64,000 bases of DNA from Leptospira kemamanensis (GCF_004769665.1 NZ_RQGG01000013.1:62001-126000); one strand, 5' to 3'. Positions 38,323 to 47,791 are shown, numbered from the stretch's first letter. The notes: generated by a model from the letters alone, not told the origin. Translations and numbers: made by a program.

Positions 38323-39230
38323 TTTTCTTCTGGGATGGGAGGATTTGGAACAGCAAATGGTTTCAAAGGAGGTTTTCCTTTTTCTACATACGTCGCAAAA
38401 CCAGCGTTTACCTGAACCGTCACTTTTTCCGCTGAGACAAGAACGGCACCTTCATAACAACTGAGTGTTGTATTACCACTTCCATCCACTTCAGTTAGGA
38501 AATCGGTTCCTTTGACTACGGATTCCGCAGCTTCCGTTTTTAAGAGGAACATTTTTTGGTTTTTCCCAGAGGATTTCGGAATGAGGGAGCGAATCCTACC
38601 TTGTCTTAAAAACAGTTCATCTGGTTCTGTATCCGATTTTCCTCGTTCCATAATCACATGGCTATTTTCTGTGATTTCAAACCGAGAACCAGATAGAAAA
38701 ACAAACTGAGCTTCAGAGTCTTTGAGGGTTCTCACTTCGTCTTTCGCATAAAGTCCTTCACCATTTTTTGCCTTCGCCCAATCATTTTGTTTTTGTGAGA
38801 TTTTTAAAACTTCTGTGGTTCCGGTAAATCGTTGTAAGTCGGCGAGAGGTTTTTTCCCCAAACTTTTTGGGATCCACAATTTCATCCCTGGAATGATGAG
38901 ATTTGGATTGTCGATTTGATTGGATTTTAGAAGTTCCTTCCATTTCCTTGGATCATCCAAATAGGTTTTGGAAATGATACTTAAGGTTTGTCCTTTTTCC
39001 ACAATGATGGTGATGCCATCATCTGGGTTTGGTTGAATGATTGGTTTTTTAGAATCGGTAAATCCATGTGTGATCGGAACTACAATACAAAGGATCAGAA
39101 ATAGAGTATGGAATAAATTGAATGAAATTTGTTTTTGGTGAGTCAGTAAATAACCCAAGAAAGAGTAACTTTTGTTATGCTTACTTGAGCTGAGAAAGGT
39201 CGAAAAAAAGGGGAAACGGATTTTTTTCAT
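38319..39230 (-). CDS. LysM and FecR-domain envelope protein
   Basis: A 303-residue protein with a 38-residue N-terminal leader, a hydrophobic helix (about 40-57), a LysM peptidoglycan-binding domain (about 73-124: VEKGQTLSIISKTYL, IIPGMKLWIPK) and a FecR domain (about 145-260: DEVRTLKDSEAQFVFLSGSRFEI, KGTDFLTEVDGSGNTTLSCYEGAVLV). LysM implies attachment to the cell wall, FecR a sensor or transducer function. The ATG has AGGGG upstream, but both lie in a strong inverted repeat (separate entry). A TTG at codon 25 would skip the hairpin but has no Shine-Dalgarno. First gene of the phosphatase operon, 23 bases after the Fe-S gene. Confidence 0.82.
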   Translation of the reverse strand: MKKIRFPFFSTFLSSSKHNKSYSFLGYLLTHQKQISFNLFHTLFLILCIVVPITHGFTDSKKPIIQPNPDDGITIIVEKGQTLSIISKTYLDDPRKWKELLKSNQIDNPNLIIPGMKLWIPKSLGKKPLADLQRFTGTTEVLKISQKQNDWAKAKNGEGLYAKDEVRTLKDSEAQFVFLSGSRFEITENSHVIMERGKSDTEPDELFLRQGRIRSLIPKSSGKNQKMFLLKTEAAESVVKGTDFLTEVDGSGNTTLSCYEGAVLVSAEKVTVQVNAGFATYVEKGKPPLKPFAVPNPPIPEEK

Positions 39231-39248
39231 CTAATTTCCCCTTTTTTT
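39203..39248 (-). promoter_or_regulatory. RBS-sequestering hairpin / intrinsic terminator over the LysM-FecR start
   Basis: On the minus strand AAAAAAAGGGGAAA (39248-39235) pairs perfectly with TTTCCCCTTTTTTT (39216-39203) across an 18-base loop that holds the ATG (39230-39228). The GGGG is the ribosome-binding site of the LysM-FecR gene. The seven T at the 3' arm make it look like an intrinsic terminator for the Fe-S gene that ends 6 bases upstream. As an inverted repeat it has the same form on the plus strand, but no plus-strand gene runs into it. Confidence 0.7.
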
Positions 39249-39253
39249 AATTG

Positions 39254-41356
39254 TTAGTCGATGTTTTCTGCGACTAGTTCCGCAATGTCTTTTACTTTTA
39301 CGGAATCAATTTTTTCCGCAGCTTTGACACCATCTGTGATCATCGTGATACAGAATGGACATGCAGTAGCGATGGTAGTTGCACCCGTATCAAGGAGTTG
39401 ACCTGTACGTTTGCTATTCACACGCATACTTTCTGGGTTGGATTCATCTACGTGTTCTTCCATCCAGTACTGCGCACCACCCGCACCACAACAAAGTCCT
39501 TTGGAGTGATGGTCGACTGCTTCTTCAATTTTTCCACCAGATACTTTTTTCACAACATCACGAGGGTTGTCGTAATTGTTGTTATAACGTCCGATGTAAC
39601 AAGAGTCGTGGTAAGTATACTTACCAGTGTTTGCATCATCAGCCACTTTTACATCGATTTTACCTTCTTTAGAAAGTTGGTTGATGTATTCCGAGTGGTG
39701 GATGACTTCAAAGTTACCACCAAATTGTGGGTATTCGTTTTTGATAGTGTTATAACAGTGTGGGCAAGCAGTTACGATTTTTTTGATACCGTATCCGTTG
39801 ATCGTGTCCACGTTTGTTTGTGCTAGTGTTTGGTAGAGGTATTCGTTACCACCACGGCGAGCAGAGTCTCCCGAACATCCTTCTTCTGTTCCCAGGATAC
39901 CAAAGTTCACATCTGCTTTTTGCATGATTTTTACGAAGTCACGAGAGATCTTTTTGTTTCTCTCATCAAAAGCTCCCGCACAACCTACCCAATAGAGTAC
40001 GTCTACGTTTTTGTCTTCTGCTTCTGAAAGAACTTTTACATTTAAACCTTCCGCCCAGTCTGCTCTTGTGTGAGCACCAACACCCCATGGATTCGAATTG
40101 TTTTCCATGTTTGTGAATGCTTTTTGAAGTTCAGGGCTCATCTTGGATTCTGCAAGAACTAAGTGACGGCGCATTTCAATGATGGCATTTACTTGGTTGT
40201 TTCCAACAGGGCATGCTTCTACGCACGCATAACAAGTAGTACATCCCCAAAGAGCTTCTTCGCTAAGACCTTCGTGAGAGTTGATGACTCCAGTCTCAAG
40301 TGCCGCTACTGCTTCCGCTGCTTCTTCTGGGGTTTTACCAGCGCGTGCTTCCGCTACTTGTGGCATTTTCTCTAACATTTGGTGTTTGAGTTCCACGATG
40401 ATGGCCTTTGGATTTAATACTTTGCCAGTTCTGTTGGCAGGGCATTCCACTTGGCAACGTCCACATTCAATACAAGACATACCGTCAAGAAGGTTTGGCC
40501 AAGGAAAGTCTTCCACTCGGTTGGATCCCCAAACTGCATTTTCATCATCCAAATTGAGTTTGGAAAGTTGACCTTTTGGAGTGTCAGTGGCAAGGAAGTA
40601 GTTAAACGGAGCAAAGATTAAGTGAGCATGTTTCGAAGTAGGAACATACAACATAAAGGAAAATACAGTGATGATATGGCCCCACCACATGATTTGGAAA
40701 ACGATATCTGCAGAAGAGTTTGCCACTCCCACCGATTCCCAAAGTTTTCCAATCGCACCATCAATGAATCCAGCATGAGTGTAATAAGTTGCTGCAACTG
40801 TTTTGGCACCATTGCCAAGTAAGGTGGTAACCATAAGAGTGGCAATCATACTGATCACGATCGCAGATGCAGGTGAGTGAACATCGAGTCCTTTTGCTTT
40901 TTTGATCCAACGTCTCCAAGCAAAAAAACCAAGACCAGTTAAAACTAAAATGGATACGTAGTTAACGGTTTGTTCGTAGATATGATTTGCAGATTCGCCA
41001 AATAAAAAATTAGGCAGAGCAAATTGGTAAGGGTCTTCCATGGCATAACCAAAAACACCAGCGATCATTTGGCTTGTAGTATGGATCGTATACACGATGA
41101 ATCCATAAAAAACAAACGCATGCATGATCCCGCGTACTGGTTCACGGAAGTTCTTTTTTTGTAAGATTACGTTTATGAAAAAACTTTTTAAACGGAATCC
41201 GATGTTAAGGTTCTTTTTTGCATCTTCGTTAAAGAATGCAGGACGACCATTGAAGATCAATCCGAGCCTGTAAAGGATAGCGCGGACAAACACTACGTTT
41301 GCCACGACGAAAAAAGCTGTGAATAATAGGTGAAAGAGAATTCTTCCGATATCCAT
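39254..41356 (-). CDS. Membrane heterodisulfide-reductase-like Fe-S oxidoreductase (EMO/EtfD-like)
   Basis: A 700-residue membrane protein. N-terminal helices (about 1-250) resemble the NarI/cytochrome b gamma-type subunit. Two 4Fe-4S motifs follow (CIECGRCQVECPANRTG about 290-310, CTTCYACVEACPVGNN about 370-390). Two CCG cysteine-rich domains come next (YWVGCAGAFD to ACPHCYNTIKNEYP about 450-545, and YHDSCYIGRY to GLCCGAGGAQ about 590-655). This fused arrangement is that of ETF:(methyl)menaquinone oxidoreductase (EtfD/Rv0338c-like), which passes electrons from electron-transfer flavoprotein to menaquinone during fatty-acid oxidation. Leptospira live on fatty acids, so the role fits; it is inference. 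mqnC lies divergently next door. Confidence 0.85.
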   Translation of the reverse strand: MDIGRILFHLLFTAFFVVANVVFVRAILYRLGLIFNGRPAFFNEDAKKNLNIGFRLKSFFINVILQKKNFREPVRGIMHAFVFYGFIVYTIHTTSQMIAGVFGYAMEDPYQFALPNFLFGESANHIYEQTVNYVSILVLTGLGFFAWRRWIKKAKGLDVHSPASAIVISMIATLMVTTLLGNGAKTVAATYYTHAGFIDGAIGKLWESVGVANSSADIVFQIMWWGHIITVFSFMLYVPTSKHAHLIFAPFNYFLATDTPKGQLSKLNLDDENAVWGSNRVEDFPWPNLLDGMSCIECGRCQVECPANRTGKVLNPKAIIVELKHQMLEKMPQVAEARAGKTPEEAAEAVAALETGVINSHEGLSEEALWGCTTCYACVEACPVGNNQVNAIIEMRRHLVLAESKMSPELQKAFTNMENNSNPWGVGAHTRADWAEGLNVKVLSEAEDKNVDVLYWVGCAGAFDERNKKISRDFVKIMQKADVNFGILGTEEGCSGDSARRGGNEYLYQTLAQTNVDTINGYGIKKIVTACPHCYNTIKNEYPQFGGNFEVIHHSEYINQLSKEGKIDVKVADDANTGKYTYHDSCYIGRYNNNYDNPRDVVKKVSGGKIEEAVDHHSKGLCCGAGGAQYWMEEHVDESNPESMRVNSKRTGQLLDTGATTIATACPFCITMITDGVKAAEKIDSVKVKDIAELVAENID

Positions 41357-41478
41357 TTATATTTATGCCCTTAAGGTGTTTGGTATTTCCTAGGATTTCT
41401 ATAGAAAAATGAATGTCCAGGAAAATTCGGTTTTTACAGGGATATGTCAGAAGATTTCCTGTCCAAGTAGGTAGAGAT

Positions 41479-42582
41479 ATGAACTTGTCCTCTTTTTCCT
41501 TGAACCCCAATGACCCCGCCGATGCCGTCCTCATCAAAGCCACTGAAGGCAAACGAATCTCTCCCAGTGAGGCATTGGTTCTGTACAAGGACGCTGACTT
41601 TCTGAAAATTCAAATGGTGGCTCGGTTTCTACGAGAAAAGATCAGACCACACACAGAGGCCAGTTATACCATGTTTCGGGTGGTCAATTACACCAATTAT
41701 TGCAATGTAGAGTGCAATTTTTGTTCCTTTATGGATGAAATCGGGAATGGAAAGGGCTATGTCCTCTCCAAAGAAGACATCTTACAAAAGATGGACTATG
41801 CCGTAGAAGAAGGCGCCGACCAAATGTTCTTACAAGGTGGGGTTTACCCAGAACTTCCTTTTTCGTATTACCTCGATGTGATTCGCACGGTGAAAGCCAA
41901 ATACCCGAAGATGCACATTCGGGCTTTTTCTCCAGTAGAAGTGATCAATTTAGAAACCATCACCGGAAAACCGTTGCGAGAAGTATTACAAATCTTAAAG
42001 GAAGCTGGTCTTGACTCTGTTCCTGGGGCCGGTGCAGAAATCCTTACGGAAAGGATGCGCCAAATCATCTCTCCGAAAAAAGCCTCAGTCGCTGAATGGG
42101 TGCGAGCGATGGAAACCTGTCACGAAGTAGGCCTCAAAGGATCAGCCAATATTGTCTTTGGATCCGAAGAATCAGAAGAGGAAGTCATCGAACACTTACA
42201 GGTGGTTCGGGATTTACAAGATAGAACGGGTGGATTTTTATCCTTTATTCCTTGGACCTTCCAACCCCAAACCAAACGGTTTAAAGTAAGGCCTGTTCCG
42301 ACTCACGAGTATTTGAAGGTTCTCGGAATTTGCCGCATCTTTTTAGATAATATCCCACATATCGAAACATCTGTGATGGTGCTTGGCAAAGGGGTCGGTC
42401 AACTGGCTTTGTATTCGGGAGCAGATGATATTTCCTCGGTTGTGATTGAAGAAAACGTATTACGTTCGTTTGGTTTGAAAACGGAAAAAGAAGCCCGTAA
42501 ATTTTTGCAGGAAGGTGGGTTTCGACCCGTCCGCCGTGACCTGAACTATGCGGAAGTTAGTTCTCCATTAGAAGTAGCCTAA
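41479..42582 (+). CDS. mqnC: Cyclic dehypoxanthinyl futalosine synthase (MqnC)
   Basis: A radical SAM enzyme of the futalosine route to menaquinone that closes the spiro ring of dehypoxanthine futalosine. The CX3CX2C cluster motif is in [11 protein letters not shown]. The blocks [30 protein letters not shown] and [16 protein letters not shown] fit MqnC better than the sister enzyme MqnE. The ATG at 41479 has TAGGTAGAG upstream and gives 367 residues; an ATG at 41413 adds 22 residues without homology and is not preferred. Divergent from a probable menaquinone-reducing Fe-S protein. Confidence 0.85.
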   Translation: MNLSSFSLNPNDPADAVLIKATEGKRISPSEALVLYKDADFLKIQMVARFLREKIRPHTEASYTMFRVVNYTNYCNVECNFCSFMDEIGNGKGYVLSKEDILQKMDYAVEEGADQMFLQGGVYPELPFSYYLDVIRTVKAKYPKMHIRAFSPVEVINLETITGKPLREVLQILKEAGLDSVPGAGAEILTERMRQIISPKKASVAEWVRAMETCHEVGLKGSANIVFGSEESEEEVIEHLQVVRDLQDRTGGFLSFIPWTFQPQTKRFKVRPVPTHEYLKVLGICRIFLDNIPHIETSVMVLGKGVGQLALYSGADDISSVVIEENVLRSFGLKTEKEARKFLQEGGFRPVRRDLNYAEVSSPLEVA

Positions 42583-42642
42583 GACTCGATTTTCCAAAAG
42601 GTCGGAGGTTTCCAAAGGATTGGATTCTCTATGGCTATCCGC

Positions 42643-42673
42643 AAAAAAAAAAGATGGGGGATCTTTCCCCATC
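42643..42673 (-). terminator. Intrinsic terminator downstream of the diguanylate cyclase gene
   Basis: Read on the minus strand: stem GATGGGG (42673-42667), loop, CCCCATC (42659-42653), then ten T (42652-42643). Seven perfect pairs plus a long U-tract make it the clearest terminator in the window. The same hairpin without a good U-tract lies on the plus strand after mqnC and could help stop that transcript too. Confidence 0.8.
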
Positions 42674-42749
42674 CTTCAAATTTTACACCTTATCCGTAAT
42701 GGACATAAACTGAGAATCAGTCTCAACTACTAGCCTAAATCGATAAGTT

Positions 42750-42770
42750 GAATCCGTCGATTCTTTTTTT
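42750..42770 (+). terminator. Weak terminator candidate after mqnC
   Basis: GAATC, loop CGTC, GATTC followed by seven T on the plus strand. The stem is only five pairs. It sits at the far end of the mqnC-diguanylate cyclase gap and overlaps the last bases of the convergent gene. Confidence 0.35.
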
Positions 42771-43962
42771 ACATTTCGAGTAGGGTGATGCGGTTTCTAC
42801 CTTCGTTTTTGGAAGTGTAGAGGGCAGTGTCAATTTTATGGTAGAGTTCATCAAAACTTGGATCATCCTCTGGGTGGAATAAGGTTCCCCCGATCGAGAC
42901 TGTCAAAGTTAAAGATTCATTGGGATTATTATAAATGGGGATTTGTAATTCCTCCATTTTCTCACGAATGGACTCTGTGAGGATTTGTAATCCTTCTTTA
43001 TCAATGGGAGATACAAGCAAACAAAACTCATCTCCACCAATTCTTGCGGCAATGTCTGTGATGCGAGTTCTTGATTTTAAGGTTTTGGCAAAGGCTTGGA
43101 TGGCTATGTCCCCTTGTTTGTGCCCATAACGATCGTTAATGGTTTTCAATTTGTCCAAATCTAAGATCACAAGCCCAATGACAAATCCTTCCCTATGGGA
43201 TCTTTTTTTATACAAATCAAATTGTTCTAAAAGATGCCTTCGGTTAAAAAGTTCCGTCATAGAATCCACTCGGGAAAGATCTTCAATCTTTTGGTTGATG
43301 CGAAGGAGTTTTCCCACTGTGATATGGAGTTTTTCTTTCACGCGGTATTCTTCAAAGCGCCAGTAGTTGATGAGAAAGTTTGCTACAATCCCGAAGGCCA
43401 ATAAAAAGCTAACAATCAAAACATCTTGGTAAAAGAAATAACGATCGAACCCTTGGATTCGTGAAAAATTTAAATGAAGCGGAATAAAAACAGAGATATA
43501 AATCAAAGATAAGATACAGATACGAATTGGTTCTAACCAGAGTAAGATGGAAGCTCCCGCAATCACAATGGCGGAACCAAACAGATAATAGGCGTGATTG
43601 GGGTTATCAAAAACCATCATGGGAATGTATAAAGCAACAAGCCCAATGAGAACAAGGCTAGTGATTCCTAAGATATTTTTTTTGTAACGTTTGATCCCTC
43701 GTTTGGCCAATAAGTAGACCATAAAACAAATCGCAAGAGAAGAGATACGAAAGAAAGCAATCCAGAAACTTGCTTCTTTTGTGCGAACCAGTGAATCGAC
43801 AAAGAGAAGAGAAATGATGGATGTGACTGCTGTCATCACACTAAAAATCTGTAGGGAAGAAGCGATATCATCCAAATTATTGGTAATGAATGTAGGATGG
43901 TAGGATCGTAAAAATAATTTACGTAATACAAATCCGTATCGTTTGAAAGTATACCTACGCAT
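42769..43962 (-). CDS. Membrane diguanylate cyclase (GGDEF)
   Basis: Makes the second messenger c-di-GMP from two GTP. The N-terminal half (about 35-215) has six or seven hydrophobic helices without a known sensor fold. A short helix leads to the GGDEF domain (about 235-397) with the intact active-site motif RIGGDEFCLLV. The product-inhibition I-site RITD stands five residues before GGDEF, so feedback inhibition is expected. No EAL domain follows. The last of a possible HAD-GerMN-cyclase run on the minus strand, ending before the strong terminator at 42643. Confidence 0.92.
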   Translation of the reverse strand: MRRYTFKRYGFVLRKLFLRSYHPTFITNNLDDIASSLQIFSVMTAVTSIISLLFVDSLVRTKEASFWIAFFRISSLAICFMVYLLAKRGIKRYKKNILGITSLVLIGLVALYIPMMVFDNPNHAYYLFGSAIVIAGASILLWLEPIRICILSLIYISVFIPLHLNFSRIQGFDRYFFYQDVLIVSFLLAFGIVANFLINYWRFEEYRVKEKLHITVGKLLRINQKIEDLSRVDSMTELFNRRHLLEQFDLYKKRSHREGFVIGLVILDLDKLKTINDRYGHKQGDIAIQAFAKTLKSRTRITDIAARIGGDEFCLLVSPIDKEGLQILTESIREKMEELQIPIYNNPNESLTLTVSIGGTLFHPEDDPSFDELYHKIDTALYTSKNEGRNRITLLEM

Positions 43963-44019
43963 GGTGGAAACCAGGTTTTAGACTAGCATAGGTTGTTTGG
44001 AAGTAAACCATTTCGTGAA

Positions 44020-44835
44020 TTAGAATAAGATCACTTTTCTTTGTGACTTGGCAAGCACATCAGGCAATGACAAACCATCACTGCCAAGGGAACGTATTCT
44101 TTCGCCATTGCTATATAGTACAACTCCTTGGATTCCAAAATTACCTACATAGGTAAAGGTAATTTGATCCAATCGGTCTTTTAGGATTTCCATGCTCCCG
44201 CCATAATTGACATCTTCAGAAACGGAAAGGTGTAAGATTCCGTTTTCCAAACGATAGCTGGGTTCGATTCGGATCTTTTTTGTGAGAGCCGAAAGTACAC
44301 CCTTGGTTTTTTCTTCGGAGTTTGGACCTTTTGTTAACTCTTGGAATAAAAAGAGAATGGGATCTCCCCCCGGAAATTCACGGGTGAGTTTGACTAGTTG
44401 CGACTGGCTGTTTTTCCCTGTGCCATAAAATTTCAGAAAGTAAACGGGGAGGTAACCTGGCTCAGCACTGATTCGTTTCCCAGCACCAGGAAAACGGTCT
44501 TCTGGTAAGGTGATTTCGGGAATGGTTTCATCCACTAGTTTTGTCGGTTTGGGTTTCGGAGAACTGGTTGGGTATGTATGATTGAATACTTCTTCTTCCC
44601 AATTGAGGTCGTCTTCAAAGCCTTCTGTTTGGAAGGGATCGGTGGGTTCTGCAAATTTAGGTGTAGTGGTTTGTTTGCCTAAATTCCGAAAACCTTGTTT
44701 GGGAAATAAATTGGTTGTGGCCTTCGGATCAAAGCCCATTGATTTTTCAATGAGGACGAGTACAAAGAAGATCCCGCCAAGGAAATAGCGTAATGATTTC
44801 CATTTGTCTTCTTGAATTTGGGGAAGTACCGCCAC
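44020..44835 (-). CDS. GerMN-domain membrane-anchored protein
   Basis: A 271-residue protein with a GTG start, a short cytoplasmic end, one membrane helix (about 16-33), a Pro/Thr-rich linker and a C-terminal GerMN-type domain (about 125-255: YLPVYFLKFYG, ELTKGPNSEEKTKGVLSAL, LHLSVSEDVNYGGSMEILKDRLDQITFTYVGNFGIQGV). GerMN domains were named from spore germination and sporulation proteins but occur widely in envelope lipoproteins; the function in a non-sporulating spirochaete is unknown. It follows the HAD gene by 34 bases. Confidence 0.78.
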   Translation of the reverse strand: MAVLPQIQEDKWKSLRYFLGGIFFVLVLIEKSMGFDPKATTNLFPKQGFRNLGKQTTTPKFAEPTDPFQTEGFEDDLNWEEEVFNHTYPTSSPKPKPTKLVDETIPEITLPEDRFPGAGKRISAEPGYLPVYFLKFYGTGKNSQSQLVKLTREFPGGDPILFLFQELTKGPNSEEKTKGVLSALTKKIRIEPSYRLENGILHLSVSEDVNYGGSMEILKDRLDQITFTYVGNFGIQGVVLYSNGERIRSLGSDGLSLPDVLAKSQRKVILF

Positions 44836-44869
44836 ACTATTTATGTCGGAAAGGAAAAGGGATTCAAAT

Positions 44870-45544
44870 TTAAAAAAATTCTTTGAGAGAAGTTAAATCT
44901 TCAAATTTCCATTCAAAATCGGGAATTTCACCTGGGAGCCCATGACCATAGGTACAAAATCCAAAGGGACAACCGTTTTGTCTGGCAGCTTCCCAATCAC
45001 TGAAGCGGTCTCCAATCATAGCAATTGCACTCGGTTCTAAATTGTATTTCCTGACATACTCAGCCAAAATTTCTCCCTTGGTGTGGATGGATTCTTGGTT
45101 GATGACAACGATGGGTTCGAAGTATTGCAAAACGCCAGCCGTATCGAGAACGGTTTCAATATAAGGTTTTCTCCCATTGGAGGCACAGGTGATGGTATAT
45201 CCTTTTTCCTTTAGGTAATGGATCGTGGAACCAACCCCTGCATAAAAATCACCACCACCACTGCGAATGGAATCACAAAGTAAATCCAGGACTCTTCCTG
45301 AAATCGTATCTCGTTCTGGTTCTGGTAAGTGTGGAAGTAGGTTTGCAAAAATAGTGCGCACAGGTTTTCCGATTTCATTCATAATCTGATCGTGTGTTGG
45401 TAAAGACGTGATTTTTCCTGTTTTCTCGGCAAACTCTTCGATTGCCTGCACATACGTCTTAAAGATTATGGATTCTGAGGAAAATAAGGTCCCATCGACA
45501 TCGAAGGCGACCATGCGGATTTCCCCCAAGCGGTTTTCTTGCAT
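44870..45544 (-). CDS. HAD-superfamily phosphatase (phosphoglycolate phosphatase-like)
   Basis: The four HAD motifs are present: FDVDGTLFS (nucleophile and acid Asp), CASNG (motif II), the motif III Lys in HTKGEILAEY, and MIGDRFSDWEAARQNG (motif IV). A helical cap of about 65 residues lies between motifs I and II, as in the Gph group. A longer frame to 45676 runs into the divergent kamA-like gene; the ATG at 45544 (MQENRLGEIRMVAF) is preferred and gives 224 residues. Substrate cannot be told from sequence. The start is 52 bases from kamA. Confidence 0.85.
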   Translation of the reverse strand: MQENRLGEIRMVAFDVDGTLFSSESIIFKTYVQAIEEFAEKTGKITSLPTHDQIMNEIGKPVRTIFANLLPHLPEPERDTISGRVLDLLCDSIRSGGGDFYAGVGSTIHYLKEKGYTITCASNGRKPYIETVLDTAGVLQYFEPIVVINQESIHTKGEILAEYVRKYNLEPSAIAMIGDRFSDWEAARQNGCPFGFCTYGHGLPGEIPDFEWKFEDLTSLKEFF

Positions 45545-45596
45545 TACCACCAGAAAAGAATTTGGTGGTCTGTTGGCAAGTAAGGAATAAAATCTT

Positions 45597-46805
45597 ATGC
45601 TCGTGCAAAACAGTTTATCAGAAGTTCTTCGGGCCAGAGAAGAATTGTTTTCCAGGACAAAATGGAACGATCCCACATCGCAGTTACAAAACCGCGTAAA
45701 GGGAGAAGACTTATCTCGTTATTTTATCCTAACCGAATCCGAACAAATGGGGATTCAAAACACCATTCGTTTGTTAGTATCAACAACTCCCTATTATCTC
45801 TCTCTTTCTGATCCGAGTGATCCTAACTGTCCCATCCGGCGAATGATTGTTCCCACCGCGGATGAGGCAATTTTTTCGATGGAAGAAAGTCCAGATCCTT
45901 TGGAAGAAGAGCGACTAAGCCCTGTTCGGGGACTGACCCATATGTATCCGAACCGCGTGTTACTTTTTTCCAACCATTCCTGCAGTGTGTATTGTCGTCA
46001 TTGTATGAGGGGAAGAAAGGTCTCTTCCAATGAGGAGAGGATGGAAAAAGGGGATTTGGAAAATGCCTTTTTGTACATTCGGAATCATCCAGAAATCGAA
46101 GACGTTGTGATCAGTGGTGGGGATCCATTAAACTTGGGCGACCAAAGATTAGAATGGATTTTACAAGAACTGAATGCGATCCCTCATGTGAAAATCTGCC
46201 GGTTGGGAACAAGAAACCCTGTGACTTTGCCCTTTCGGATCACAGAAGCCGTTTGTAAGATCATCGAACATTACAATGATGAAAAACTATCTATCTTTTG
46301 CCATACCCAATTCAACCATCCCAGGGAATGTACAAAAGAAGCAAAGGATGCCATCTTACGGCTTTTAAAAGCAGGTGTCTCTGTGGGAAACCAAGCAGTC
46401 CTTCTCAAAGGGATCAATGATGACGAAGAAACCATGCTCACTCTTCATAAAAAATTACTCGAGATGAGAGTTCGTGCTTATTATCTTTATGATCCCGAAC
46501 TCATCCCTGGATCGAGAGGATTTCGTACTCCACTGGCACGAGGGATCGAAATTGTAGAATACATGCGTGGTAAAATTGGTGGAATGGGAATCCCCCATTT
46601 TGTAAACGACCTTCCTGGTGGGGGAGGAAAAATCACAATTGGTGCGAATTGGTATTTGGGATATTATCCCAAAACAAGACAACATGCCTTCCGTTCTGCT
46701 GTGACTAAAAAAATTCATTTTTCTTTTGAACCTGTTGGTTCCGATCGGGAATCCTATTATCCCGTTTTATCGGATCTGGATTGGGAGAAATTACAAACCC
46801 AATGA
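45597..46805 (+). CDS. KamA-family radical SAM aminomutase (lysine 2,3-aminomutase-like)
   Basis: A radical SAM, PLP-dependent enzyme of the type that moves the amino group of lysine from C2 to C3. The CX3CX2C motif is in [12 protein letters not shown], the SAM-binding ISGGDP follows, and the PLP lysine is in [12 protein letters not shown]. The Asp before LPGGGGK that binds the lysine side chain in KamA is kept, but the second substrate segment reads [14 protein letters not shown], without the usual His, so the substrate may not be lysine. Length of 402 residues is like KamA and longer than EpmB (about 340). The stop overlaps the next gene in ATGA; first gene of a tight trio. Confidence 0.88.
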   Translation: MLVQNSLSEVLRAREELFSRTKWNDPTSQLQNRVKGEDLSRYFILTESEQMGIQNTIRLLVSTTPYYLSLSDPSDPNCPIRRMIVPTADEAIFSMEESPDPLEEERLSPVRGLTHMYPNRVLLFSNHSCSVYCRHCMRGRKVSSNEERMEKGDLENAFLYIRNHPEIEDVVISGGDPLNLGDQRLEWILQELNAIPHVKICRLGTRNPVTLPFRITEAVCKIIEHYNDEKLSIFCHTQFNHPRECTKEAKDAILRLLKAGVSVGNQAVLLKGINDDEETMLTLHKKLLEMRVRAYYLYDPELIPGSRGFRTPLARGIEIVEYMRGKIGGMGIPHFVNDLPGGGGKITIGANWYLGYYPKTRQHAFRSAVTKKIHFSFEPVGSDRESYYPVLSDLDWEKLQTQ

Positions 46806-47791
46806 AAACGGTTTTACTTGCTTGTGATATTTACAATCCAACAACTCCCAAACTTTCGCAGGAGTGGGAATCGGAAGAATCCATCACGTATATGGAAAAA
46901 ACCATTCAGTCTTTAGGATATGATGTTGTGGTCCTTTCAGATGCAACGGAAATTACTTCTACTCTTTCCGGGATCGCAAAATCAAAACGAAACGAATGGA
47001 TCGTTTGGAATTTCATTGAAGGCTATCATTCCAGCTCTAGAGAAGCCTACATACCAGCGTTATGCGAATATTTGGCAATCCCTCATACTGGAAGTGCCGC
47101 TTCCGTCCAAACCTTAACACTCGATAAATACAAAACCAAACTCTACTTAGAATCATTGGGAATCCAAACAACGAAGTCCCAACTCATCAAATCACGTGCT
47201 GATCTTCCTAACCTCAATTTTCCTTTGTTTTTAAAACCAAATGGGGAGGGTTCCAGTTTAGGAATCTCGGAAGACAATATCATTTCTTCCCTAGCAGATT
47301 GGAACACCCAAGTATCGAAGCAATTGGACGAGTATTCAGAAATCATTGCCGAACCCTATCTTTCGGGACGGGAGTTAACTGTTGCTGTAATTGGGAATCG
47401 GGGAAGTTACGAGGTTTTACCCATTGCCTATGTCGACACACCGAGTGGGTTATACCATGAAGGGATCAAATCGAAATCGGAATTTCTCGAATCCTTGGAT
47501 TTCAATGTTTCTGAATCATTACAAACAATCTTAAACAAAACTTCATACCAAATCGCAAGTGCCCTGGGTTCTTCTGGATACATTCGCATTGATTATAAAT
47601 TAGAAAACGAATCTGTTTATCTTTTAGAAGTGAATGCAACTCCTGGGTTTTCGCATATCTATTCCACCTTGCCATTGTTATGGGAAAAAACGGGAAAATC
47701 GTATGCGGAATTACTAAAAGTTTGTTTGGAACTGGGTTTTGAAGAATATTCGTCTCACAAACGATTCCAATATGGAAAGGATCAATTATGA
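46802..47791 (+). CDS. ATP-grasp ligase, D-Ala-D-Ala-ligase-like
   Basis: An ATP-grasp enzyme (329 residues from [12 protein letters not shown]) that forms a carboxylate-amine bond through an acyl phosphate. Seen: [19 protein letters not shown] and IPHTGSAAS in the N-domain, [16 protein letters not shown], the ATP-binding lysine and glycine loop in [27 protein letters not shown], and the metal triad region [10 protein letters not shown] plus [10 protein letters not shown]. It is divergent from true Ddl and lies in no cell-wall cluster. Its place after a KamA-like gene suggests that it couples an amino acid or beta-amino acid to an acid. Both ends overlap neighbours by 4 bases (ATGA). Confidence 0.85.
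   Translation: MKTVLLACDIYNPTTPKLSQEWESEESITYMEKTIQSLGYDVVVLSDATEITSTLSGIAKSKRNEWIVWNFIEGYHSSSREAYIPALCEYLAIPHTGSAASVQTLTLDKYKTKLYLESLGIQTTKSQLIKSRADLPNLNFPLFLKPNGEGSSLGISEDNIISSLADWNTQVSKQLDEYSEIIAEPYLSGRELTVAVIGNRGSYEVLPIAYVDTPSGLYHEGIKSKSEFLESLDFNVSESLQTILNKTSYQIASALGSSGYIRIDYKLENESVYLLEVNATPGFSHIYSTLPLLWEKTGKSYAELLKVCLELGFEEYSSHKRFQYGKDQL

Noticed and set aside
39398..39826. Open frame of 142 codons on the plus strand over the Fe-S oxidoreductase
   Set aside because: Antisense to the highly conserved second CCG domain; repeated Thr/Val/Phe composition indicates a shadow frame.
41413..41478. Upstream ATG for mqnC
   Set aside because: It adds 22 basic residues with no family match and has no Shine-Dalgarno, unlike the ATG at 41479.
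45597..46805. Calling the KamA-like gene epmB (EF-P beta-lysylation)
   Set aside because: The protein is longer than EpmB and keeps a KamA-type Asp before the PLP-lysine loop; no epmA or efp gene is adjacent. EpmB is therefore less likely, though not excluded.
46802..47791. Calling the ATP-grasp gene ddl (D-alanine--D-alanine ligase)
   Set aside because: Its context is a radical SAM/di-iron operon and not a cell-wall cluster, and the N-domain differs from true Ddl, so only family level is given.
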